Shown in pieces: positions 1 to 6,664 of a stretch of DNA of 64,000 nt. The DNA is from Oscillibacter sp. UBA6647 (GTDB lineage: Bacteria > Bacillota > Clostridia > Oscillospirales > Oscillospiraceae), in the NCBI GenBank assembly GCA_002455655.1, contig DKLF01000097.1, forward strand, positions 1 through 64,000, written 5' to 3'. Within the stretch, counting starts at the first letter, position 1, and each line of letters starts with the position of its first letter. Both the position numbers and the translations under genes were made by a program. The notes below the pieces were generated by a model. The model searched no databases, was not told where the DNA came from, and saw only the letters and a list, made by a program, of their open reading frames with translations.

Positions 1-1182
1 GCCATACTCCGTGACGACGTAGAAAATGTCATTGCGGGGGGTTGCAATGGGGGTGCCTGCCTGCATCCGCGCCACAATGCGGGAGACAGCCCCCTTTTTG
101 GCGGTGGCGGGCAGGGCGATGACGGGCTTTCCGTTTTTGGACAGGGCCGCGCCGCGAATAAAGTCCAACTGCCCGCCGATGCCAGAGAACAGCGTCATGC
201 CCATGGAGTCCGCCGCCACCTGCCCGGTGAGGTCCACCTCGATGGCGGAGTTGATGGCCACCATATTGTCGTTTTGTGAAATGACGCCCACGTGGTTGGT
301 ATAGTCCACAGGATGAAGCTGAATCATGTCGTTGCCGTCGGCAAAGTCATACAGCTTCCGGGTTCCCTGAATGAAGGTGGAGATAATTTTGCCTTTGTTA
401 ATGCTCTTGCGGGCGCCGTTGATCACGCCGGCCTCAATCAGGGGGAGAAGGTTGTCGGAGAAGACCTCCGTGTGGATGCCAAGGTCCTTCTTGTCAAACA
501 GGCACTTGAGAATCGCGTTGGGAATCTTGCCCTGCCCCATCTGGAGGGTGGAGCCGTCCTCAATCAGTCCCGCGATGTTGGCGCCGATTTTGTCCACAAC
601 GGGGTCGCTGCTGTCAATCAGGGGAAGTTCATAGAGGGGGGTATCCGCTTCCACGAAGTAGTCCAGCTCCGTCACGTGCACCTTTGTCTCCCCGCAGGTG
701 CGGGGCATGTTGCGGTTGACCTGCACAATTTTCAGCTTGGCGGACTCCACGCAGGAGCGGGCAAAGTCCACGGACAGGCCGAAGCTGCAATAGCCCTCGT
801 CGTCGGGGGGCGTCACCTGCCCCAGATACACGTCGCAGGGCACCACGCCGGAGCGCACCGCCCGGGGCTGGAGGGAAAACGCCATGGGGGTGAACTCTCC
901 CCGGCCGCTCTGGACGCACTCGCGGTTTTTTGCACCCAGAAACACCGAGCAGACCTTGAAACTTTCAGCGTACTCAGGCTGGGCATATCTGGCGGCGCCG
1001 ATGTTCAGCCCCTGCCAGATACGCACGTCCTTCAGCTCCCCGCTGCGCCTGAGCAGCACGTCGAACAGGTATTCCGGCTCGGAAGCCGCGTGGGAAGGAA
1101 TCACAAAATCTCCCGACTTAATGTGGGAAACGGCTTCCTCCGCACTGACGACCCTTTGCTTGTAATAGTCTCTCCAATCCAT
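1..1182 (-). CDS. Acetyl-CoA hydrolase/transferase family CoA-transferase (partial)
   Basis: The frame is open to the window edge and gives 394 residues; the family is usually 430-450 long, so roughly 40-50 C-terminal residues are missing. It belongs to the family of 4-hydroxybutyrate CoA-transferase and butyryl-CoA:acetate CoA-transferase, which move CoA from an acyl-CoA to a carboxylate. Visible landmarks are SAIEVDLTGQV, whose Glu315 matches the family's catalytic Glu that carries CoA, and GIGGQLDF from residue 334, the glycine-rich CoA pocket. The ATG at 1182 follows GAGAGGAA. It is the fourth gene after the dehydratase subunits and activator (64-bp gap), so it probably loads CoA onto the hydroxy acid that the dehydratase uses. 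Typical dehydratase loci use type I or type III CoA-transferases, so this pairing is less usual. Family assignment is firm; substrate is unknown. Confidence 0.9.
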   Translation of the reverse strand, partial: MDWRDYYKQRVVSAEEAVSHIKSGDFVIPSHAASEPEYLFDVLLRRSGELKDVRIWQGLNIGAARYAQPEYAESFKVCSVFLGAKNRECVQSGRGEFTPMAFSLQPRAVRSGVVPCDVYLGQVTPPDDEGYCSFGLSVDFARSCVESAKLKIVQVNRNMPRTCGETKVHVTELDYFVEADTPLYELPLIDSSDPVVDKIGANIAGLIEDGSTLQMGQGKIPNAILKCLFDKKDLGIHTEVFSDNLLPLIEAGVINGARKSINKGKIISTFIQGTRKLYDFADGNDMIQLHPVDYTNHVGVISQNDNMVAINSAIEVDLTGQVAADSMGMTLFSGIGGQLDFIRGAALSKNGKPVIALPATAKKGAVSRIVARMQAGTPIATPRNDIFYVVTEYG

Positions 1183-1246
1183 GCTTGCTTGTTCCTCTCG
1201 TTTTATATTTGACGGCCAGCCGCAGGCAATTCCCGCGGGGCATTCA

Positions 1247-2041
1247 TCACGCTGTTTCCACGGGATTCGCTTTGCAGTTAAACTCTCCGGCCAGAAGCGC
1301 CGCCCCAATGGCGCCCACCGCCTGACAGTCGGGCGCGGGCGTAACATCGCAGCCCAGCTCCTCCCCCAGGATCCGCACCATGGTGGCATTCAAAGCCACC
1401 CCGCCGCTCATGGCCACTTCCGGTTCCATGCCCACGCGGCCGCACAGTCCTGCAACCCGCTTCGCAACAGCCCGCAGCGCGCCGCAGGCCACGTCGTTGG
1501 GGTGGGCGCCCTGCGAAAGCTGGGAGATGACCTCGCTTTCTGCAAACACCGTGCACACACTGCTGATGGCAACATCCTCTGTGGCCTGCGCGGCCAGCAC
1601 CGCCAGCTCCCCGATGGAACAGCCCAGCACTCGGGCCATCACCTCCAAAAAACGCCCGGTCCCGGCGGCGCATTTTTCGTTCATCACGAAGTTGCGGACG
1701 GTTCCGTCCCCGTCCAGCCGGATGACCTTGGAGTCCTGTCCGCCGATGTCTACTACTGTGCGCACCTGAGGCATAAGAAAGTGCATTCCCCGGGCGTGGC
1801 AGGTAATTTCGGTAATTTGCCGGTCCGCGTCCTTATAAAGCAGCCGTCCATAGCCGGTGACCACCGTGTAGCGCACGTCGGCTCTGGTAATTCCCGCCTC
1901 GGTATAGAGATTTTCCAAGGCTTCGTAAACCCCCTTGGTCCCTGTGCCGAGATTGACGATTTTCGTGCCGAGAATTCTCCGCTCATCGTCCAGCAGTGCC
2001 GCCTTGGAGGAGGAGGAACCAATATCAATTCCTAAGTACAT
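1247..2041 (-). CDS. hgdC: 2-hydroxyacyl-CoA dehydratase activator (HgdC family)
   Basis: This 264-residue protein is an ASKHA-fold ATPase with the full activator signature: GIDIGSSSSKAAL near the start (phosphate 1), DIGGQDSK at 99-105, and a C-terminal MSGGVALN motif. Cys124 (NEKCAAGTG) and Cys163 (SSVCTVFAE) sit where the homodimeric activators hold one bridging [4Fe-4S] cluster between subunits. In the known family, two ATP are hydrolysed to inject one low-potential electron into the dehydratase, which starts its ketyl-radical chemistry. The gene is 14 bp downstream of the beta-like subunit and is followed by the CoA-transferase, so all four genes look co-transcribed. The activators are not specific for one substrate, so this gene does not tell which hydroxy acid is used. 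Confidence 0.93.
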   Translation of the reverse strand: MYLGIDIGSSSSKAALLDDERRILGTKIVNLGTGTKGVYEALENLYTEAGITRADVRYTVVTGYGRLLYKDADRQITEITCHARGMHFLMPQVRTVVDIGGQDSKVIRLDGDGTVRNFVMNEKCAAGTGRFLEVMARVLGCSIGELAVLAAQATEDVAISSVCTVFAESEVISQLSQGAHPNDVACGALRAVAKRVAGLCGRVGMEPEVAMSGGVALNATMVRILGEELGCDVTPAPDCQAVGAIGAALLAGEFNCKANPVETA

Positions 2042-2055
2042 CCTAATGCCTCTCC

Positions 2056-3180
2056 TTACAGCAGCATTTCCGCAAGACTTTGAATCCGGGTGCCGATCTG
2101 GCCGAAGCTGTCCATCTGCTGCTCCACCTCCAGATACAGCAGGGGGATTCCCGCCGCCTCCAGCTCCGCCTTGTAAATGGGATAGTCAAACTCGTCCGGG
2201 TCGCAGAACTTCATTTGCAGGGTAATCACCGCGTCCGCCTTGTTTTCCTTTACCAGGTCAATCAGCTTCTGTCCCCGTGTCTTCTCCGGCTCGTACAGGA
2301 AGGGGCAGCCCTTCTGGTCCGCGATGCGCCAGACCATTTTGGAAAGAGCGTCGCCCTCTGCCCGGGCGGGCACGCGGAACTGACGGCTCTCCTGCGCCAA
2401 ATCGTCGGCCACAATGGCCACGCCGTTTTCCCGCAGGCTGTCCAGAACACCCAAAGGCTCCCCAACAAGGCCCGTGGCCACCGCCCGCACCGCGCAGGTT
2501 TCCTCCGGCAGCTCCGCCAAAAGGTGGGTCAGTTCGGTAATTTCCCGTGTGTGCTGGGCCTTATCCATGAAGTATCCGGCCTTGATGATCAGATGCCGGG
2601 CCTTGGCGTGAACGGTTTGGGGATGGGTGGAGGCAACCTTTGTAAAGGCGCGCATGGCCTCCCGCCATGTTTCATACACCGCGAAAGCCGCTTCCAGCTC
2701 CGCGTCGGAAACGCTTTGGCCCGCCAAATCCTCCATCTCCCGGCGCACTCGGGAAAATTCATCCCGCAGATATTTCTCTCCGGAGGGCAGCGTCCGGTTC
2801 TGGGGATAGACCACCGGAATGATAGGTACCTGCGGGACGGCCACCTTCCAGTTTTCACAGATGCATTTCAGGGTGTCGCACACGGTGGGCAGCATCACGG
2901 CCCGGAGCCGATTATACGTACCCCGCATCCCATATTCAATGTCCGCCCGCATAATCGAGCAGCAAAAGCCCTGCAAATACCGGTCTGCCAGCTTGATTTC
3001 AGTGCTTCCGCCCCAGATGCCCACAGGGAGAAACCCGGCGGCATAGACCAGCTCTTCCGGCGCGTACAGGTAGAAGCCCACGGCTTCCTTCCCGGCCTGC
3101 TTGCAGGCTTCCGCCACGGTGCGGTCCGGGTGCAGGGCTTTTTCACACAGAGCGTCGATGATTGACTGCGCGCTGCTCAT
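2056..3180 (-). CDS. 2-hydroxyacyl-CoA dehydratase, beta-like subunit
   Basis: A 374-residue member of the HgdB/FldC/HadC side of the 2-hydroxyacyl-CoA dehydratase (benzoyl-CoA reductase-like) family, the cluster-bearing partner subunit. Cysteines at FCCSIMRAD, TVCDTLKCICEN and MKFCDPDEFDYP are in the places used for the second [4Fe-4S] cluster. The start ATG at 3180 overlaps the stop of the preceding alpha-like gene by four bases (ATGA), which implies translational coupling and a 1:1 complex. The length fits the family (370-380). With the alpha-like subunit it should remove water from an (R)-2-hydroxyacyl-CoA to give the 2-enoyl-CoA in the cytoplasm, an oxygen-sensitive step of amino-acid or lactate fermentation. 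Confidence 0.9.
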   Translation of the reverse strand: MSSAQSIIDALCEKALHPDRTVAEACKQAGKEAVGFYLYAPEELVYAAGFLPVGIWGGSTEIKLADRYLQGFCCSIMRADIEYGMRGTYNRLRAVMLPTVCDTLKCICENWKVAVPQVPIIPVVYPQNRTLPSGEKYLRDEFSRVRREMEDLAGQSVSDAELEAAFAVYETWREAMRAFTKVASTHPQTVHAKARHLIIKAGYFMDKAQHTREITELTHLLAELPEETCAVRAVATGLVGEPLGVLDSLRENGVAIVADDLAQESRQFRVPARAEGDALSKMVWRIADQKGCPFLYEPEKTRGQKLIDLVKENKADAVITLQMKFCDPDEFDYPIYKAELEAAGIPLLYLEVEQQMDSFGQIGTRIQSLAEMLL

Positions 3181-4409
3181 TTCAAGTCACCTCTCTGCTT
3201 CTTAATCTTGTTTTTCTCCATCATTTCAACCAATGCCTGAATCCGCGTCTCATACTGGGCCTGAGAGAACACGCGGGGGTCGGTCTGGTCCCCGTCAAAC
3301 ACCACGGAAGGCACGCCGGTGGCGTCCTCAATCCGGCGCTGCACCTCGTACTGGCGGAAATCCATCAGCTTGCAGCTTCGGTTGGAATGGTATACAATGC
3401 CGTCCAGATCAAAGTCCCGCACCAGCTTAATGACGTTTCCGGTGCCGTAGTCCAGATTGCGGTTGGCGTAGTTGGCGCTGTAAGCCCGGGCCATGCCGTC
3501 CAGATCATTTTTCTCGTACACGATGGTCCAGGATTCGGGATAGGTGCTGGTCACCATGTTGATTCCGTACTTTTTCAGGGTTTTATAGGTGACGGAGAGG
3601 TGGGGCCAGCAGGCGATTCCGTCCCACATGATGCGGTACTTTTCTTCCCCTTCCTTCCACGGGCCGATGCCCAGCCGTACCTTTTCGGCCATCTCGTCGT
3701 GCCAGAGCTTAAACAAATCCCGGGTGGATTCCTTGCCCCGGGCGCACACGATCATGGCCATATAGTTGAACATGTCAAAGCCGTTGAGGGGCGAGGGATG
3801 ATTTCGGCCCAAATCCGTTGCCCGCCGCCACCAGAGGGCCGCGTCGGACGACACCTTCATGACCTCGCCGAATTTGTCATAATCAAATTTCTTCCCGGTG
3901 ATTTCCACAAGCTGCGCGATGGCGTGCTCAATCTGTCCGCGCATATAGCGGATGCTGTGCTCCGGAATATCAAAGGTGTGGTTAAAGGGCATATCAAACA
4001 TTACCAGCGGAATGTGCAGCAGCTTGGCCAGATTTTCATACCATTTTACCGCGGTGTTGCAGATATTGCTGCAGCAGAAAATCAAGTCGGGCATGGGAAT
4101 GTTTTCCGCCTCGGAAAACTGAATATCGGTATAGCCGATGTTCACTCGGGCATAGGAGCAGATGTCTGCGGAATAGCCCTTCCCCTCCGCGTTGGCAATA
4201 AACTGCGACGCATCCTTCCGCGCCCCGATGGCGGCGGCGTGGTTTTCGGGATACACAACGTCGATATCCAACGTCTCAAGCAGCTCCTGCGGACAGATCG
4301 ACGTGGCCCACGCAACCAGCTTTCCTTCCTTCTTGGCCTGCATAGCCCCCGCGTAATGTTCCTCCTGCAGCTTCGCCAATAGCTGCTTTGACGTTAACGC
4401 GCTTTCCAT
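3177..4409 (-). CDS. 2-hydroxyacyl-CoA dehydratase, alpha-like catalytic subunit
   Basis: A 410-residue HadB/FldB/HgdA-type subunit. The active-site region reads WATSICPQEL then VVYPENHAAAI, so Ser38 and Glu55 align with the Ser and Glu that act in 2-hydroxyisocaproyl-CoA dehydratase. Cluster-ligand candidates are Cys84 (ADICSYARVN), Cys113/Cys117 (FCCSNICN) and Cys346 (HSNRSCKLMDF). This is the first gene of the operon; its start is 64-90 bases from a sigma-54-type promoter at 4485-4500. Possible substrates known for the family are lactoyl-, phenyllactyl-, 2-hydroxyisocaproyl- and 2-hydroxyglutaryl-CoA. Nothing visible separates them, and no dedicated 2-hydroxyacid dehydrogenase of the LdhA type is in the window. 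Confidence 0.92.
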   Translation of the reverse strand: MESALTSKQLLAKLQEEHYAGAMQAKKEGKLVAWATSICPQELLETLDIDVVYPENHAAAIGARKDASQFIANAEGKGYSADICSYARVNIGYTDIQFSEAENIPMPDLIFCCSNICNTAVKWYENLAKLLHIPLVMFDMPFNHTFDIPEHSIRYMRGQIEHAIAQLVEITGKKFDYDKFGEVMKVSSDAALWWRRATDLGRNHPSPLNGFDMFNYMAMIVCARGKESTRDLFKLWHDEMAEKVRLGIGPWKEGEEKYRIMWDGIACWPHLSVTYKTLKKYGINMVTSTYPESWTIVYEKNDLDGMARAYSANYANRNLDYGTGNVIKLVRDFDLDGIVYHSNRSCKLMDFRQYEVQRRIEDATGVPSVVFDGDQTDPRVFSQAQYETRIQALVEMMEKNKIKKQRGDLK

Positions 4410-4484
4410 GTTGACACTTCCTTATACAAAGATTTGCGGTTGGACTTCGCAAAAACAACCGCGTTTGCTTCCCGCACAAAAACA

Positions 4485-4500
4485 AGCAAACGGCGCGCCA
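4485..4500 (-). promoter_or_regulatory. Sigma-54 (-24/-12) promoter for the dehydratase operon
   Basis: Read on the minus strand the site is TGGCGCGCCGTTTGCT, against the sigma-54 consensus TGGCACGNNNNTTGCW. The GG and GC dinucleotides have the required 10-base spacing and there is a single departure from consensus. It points into the dehydratase operon, whose start codon is about 76 bases beyond the -12 element. Confidence 0.75.
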
Positions 4501-4784
4501 AAAACTTCACCCGGTTTTCACGAAGTTTTTTTCGTTTTGTTGTGCAGTGTGCCAGATAATGTTGCACTTTTTTAACTTCAGATGTAAAACAGCATCACCC
4601 GATGCGCCGCCACCTCAAAATCACCCCTTCCATGCGCCGTTTTTCCATTGCTTATCCTTCAGAAGTTCTTTTCCGCCGCGTAAGGCCGCTTTTCTGGTTG
4701 ATTCGTTTTAATTAAGGATAAAATTACGAACTTTTCTAAAATATTTCGACAATTGCTCGACGAAAGCCGAATCTGCCATTTAAC
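4501..4784. other. Divergent intergenic region with candidate activator sites
   Basis: This 284-base stretch between the two sigma-54 promoters holds no gene. It contains an interrupted inverted repeat AAAACTTC-N13-GAAGTTTT (4501-4529), a dyad GTGCA-N16-TGCAC around 4542-4567, and a partial dyad around 4743-4765 (TTTCG...CGAAA centred on CAATTG). Sigma-54 promoters need an upstream-bound AAA+ activator, so these are the places to expect its sites, but I cannot say which is used. Confidence 0.4.
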
Positions 4785-4800
4785 TGGCATGAGATTTGCT
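4785..4800 (+). promoter_or_regulatory. Sigma-54 (-24/-12) promoter for the zinc dehydrogenase
   Basis: TGGCATGAGATTTGCT matches TGGCACGNNNNTTGCW with one difference and correct GG-GC spacing. The expected start of transcription is near 4811, leaving a leader of about 50 bases before the ATG at 4862. Confidence 0.8.
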
Positions 4801-4861
4801 GAAAAAATAGTAGTAATTGCACTTTTTATCCGACGACAATTCTGAAAAGGGGTACCTGTTG

Positions 4862-5893
4862 ATGAAAGCGAATTTGTACGAGGGCAACCATTCCTTTGCC
4901 CTGCATGATTACGAGCCCGCTCTCCCCAAGGCCCATGAGGTACAGGTGGACGTGGCCTACTGCGGCATCTGCGGCTCGGACCTGCATGTTTACCATGGCG
5001 ACTATGACTACCGATTCAAGTCCCTTCCCCGGGCCATCGGCCACGAGTGCGCCGGAATTGTGTCCGGGGTGGGCGAGGACGTTACCGACTGGAAGGTGGG
5101 CGACCGGGTGGCGGTCTGCCCGCTGGACTACTGCGAGGACTGCGTTGTATGCAAAGAGGGGGACAACAACTGCTGTGCTAACCTCAACTTTATGGGTCTG
5201 GACTCCTGGGGCGCCATGTGCAACCGCTGGACGGTCCACGAGCGCACGCTTCACCGCCTGCCCGAGGGCATCAGCCTGCTCCATGGCGCGCTTGTGGAGC
5301 CGCTGGCCGTGTGCTTCCACGCGCTGGAGCGCTCCCAGTCCAAGGGCGGGGATTATGCCGTGGTCATCGGCAGCGGCCCCATCGGACTGATGACGGCGCT
5401 GGTGGCCCGGTATCTGGGCCTTCAGGTGGTGATTTCCGAGGTAAATCCCGTCCGCATTGAAAAAGCCCGGCAGCTTGGGTTCACGGTGGTGAACCCCAAG
5501 GAAACAGACCTGCGCCAGTACGTCTTTGAAGCCACGGACGGCGTGGGCGCCGACGCGGTGTTTGAGGTTTCTGGCACGCAGGCGGGACTTGACACCATGG
5601 TTGAGCTGATTCACCCCCACTCCCGTATCGTGCTGGTGGCGGCTTATCCCAAGCCCATGCAGCTTCAGCTTCAGCGGCTGTTCATGAAGGAGGTCAACCT
5701 GATCATCACCCGCAACTACAACCACAAGGATTTTGACGCCGCCATTGAAATGATGGAGGCCGCCCCCATTAACTTTGACGATCTGATCACCAAGGTCCTC
5801 CCTTTGGATCAGGTGCAGCAGGGCATGGAGCTGTGCGGCTCCCCCACCGGCGACGTGGTGAAGGTCATGGTGGACTGTCGGAGTCATCTGTAA
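4862..5893 (+). CDS. Zinc-dependent alcohol/polyol dehydrogenase (MDR family)
   Basis: A 343-residue medium-chain dehydrogenase related to threonine, sorbitol and galactitol-phosphate dehydrogenases. Catalytic zinc ligands are visible as Cys37 (CGICGSD), His61-Glu62 (GHECAG) and Glu146 (VEPLA). The structural zinc loop has Cys91, Cys94, Cys97 and Cys105. The Rossmann nucleotide site is GSGPIG at 170-175, followed by SEVN, an acidic residue that favours NAD over NADP. The start ATG at 4862 follows AAAAGGGG. It is transcribed away from the dehydratase operon from its own sigma-54 promoter, so it probably interconverts an alcohol and a ketone in the same pathway. The substrate cannot be read from sequence. 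Confidence 0.88.
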   Translation: MKANLYEGNHSFALHDYEPALPKAHEVQVDVAYCGICGSDLHVYHGDYDYRFKSLPRAIGHECAGIVSGVGEDVTDWKVGDRVAVCPLDYCEDCVVCKEGDNNCCANLNFMGLDSWGAMCNRWTVHERTLHRLPEGISLLHGALVEPLAVCFHALERSQSKGGDYAVVIGSGPIGLMTALVARYLGLQVVISEVNPVRIEKARQLGFTVVNPKETDLRQYVFEATDGVGADAVFEVSGTQAGLDTMVELIHPHSRIVLVAAYPKPMQLQLQRLFMKEVNLIITRNYNHKDFDAAIEMMEAAPINFDDLITKVLPLDQVQQGMELCGSPTGDVVKVMVDCRSHL

Positions 5894-5944
5894 GCACAGG
5901 AATGGGACCACCCTTGCTTCCAGTTGTTACATTTTTTAAAAATG

Positions 5945-5986
5945 CCCCTAAAAGCCGCAATTGCGGCTTTTAAGGGTTTTTTCTTT
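5945..5986 (+). terminator. Rho-independent terminator after the zinc dehydrogenase
   Basis: A long hairpin whose arms centre on AAAAGCCGCAA / TTGCGGCTTTT, extended by CCCC / GGGG-type pairing with one mismatch, is followed by TTTTTTCTTTT. Confidence 0.85.
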
Positions 5987-6085
5987 TAGCCGGACGGAGA
6001 TTCGTAAGAAACGGGAATAGAAGTGAAAACGTTTGAATTTCGGCATTTTTGGCGAAAAATGATGAACAGAAATATGAAAATAATC

Positions 6086-6114
6086 TTTACAACCGGGAAT
6101 CCTTATGATATAGT
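6086..6114 (+). promoter_or_regulatory. Sigma-A promoter for rpsO-pnp
   Basis: TTTACA, a 17-base spacer and TATAGT. It lies about 100 bases before the rpsO start and is the only good housekeeping promoter in the 324-base gap after the dehydrogenase terminator. Confidence 0.75.
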
Positions 6115-6217
6115 AAAAAAGCACGCAAACATGCGGCGCCCCAGCGCTTCGTTTCGTGGCTTTCACCGGCCCGATGCGCAGTTTTGTGGGTAATTTTCAA
6201 AAAAGGTGGAAACAATT

Positions 6218-6484
6218 ATGATGCGCAAGGAAGAAAAAACCGCGGTTATCGACGCGAACCGCACCCATGCCACGGACACTGGCTCTCCCGAGGTTCAGGT
6301 CGCCATTCTGACGGAGCGGATTAACACCCTCACTCAGCACATGAAGGCGAACCCTCAGGACAAGCACTCCAATCGCGGCCTCATTATGATGGTCGGCAAG
6401 CGCCGCAGCCTGCTGGACTACCTCATGAAGAAGGACATCGAGCGTTACCGCGCCCTGATTGCAAAGCTCGGCATTCGTAAGTAA
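6218..6484 (+). CDS. rpsO: 30S ribosomal protein S15
   Basis: An 88-residue protein with the S15 signature: [16 protein letters not shown], then H(S)NRGL and [11 protein letters not shown]. It binds 16S rRNA in the platform of the 30S subunit. An in-frame GTG twelve bases upstream would add METI, but the ATG at 6218 is preceded by AAAAGGTGG at the right distance and gives the normal family length. As in most bacteria it is followed by pnp. Confidence 0.97.
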   Translation: MMRKEEKTAVIDANRTHATDTGSPEVQVAILTERINTLTQHMKANPQDKHSNRGLIMMVGKRRSLLDYLMKKDIERYRALIAKLGIRK

Positions 6485-6494
6485 GATGAAGCGT

Positions 6495-6527
6495 GGGCGG
6501 TGTAGTTTGTCTGCACCGCCCCCTTTT
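6495..6527 (+). terminator. Hairpin terminator between rpsO and pnp
   Basis: Arms GGGCGGTGTAG and CTGCACCGCCC (one G-U pair) enclose TTTGT and are followed by CCTTTT. Because pnp lies beyond it without an evident promoter, it may be a partial terminator or an mRNA-processing site, as is known for rpsO-pnp transcripts in other bacteria. Confidence 0.6.
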
Positions 6528-6664
6528 CATAGATTTTGCGCCGCCGAAAGCGCCTTTAGCAGTTGAAAATGCGCCCCCGAAAGAACCCCTGCGAGGTCGT
6601 GTTTTCAAGTGCTAAATGGCCGGTATGACGCAAAAAATTTAATTTTCCAAAAGGAGAATACAAC

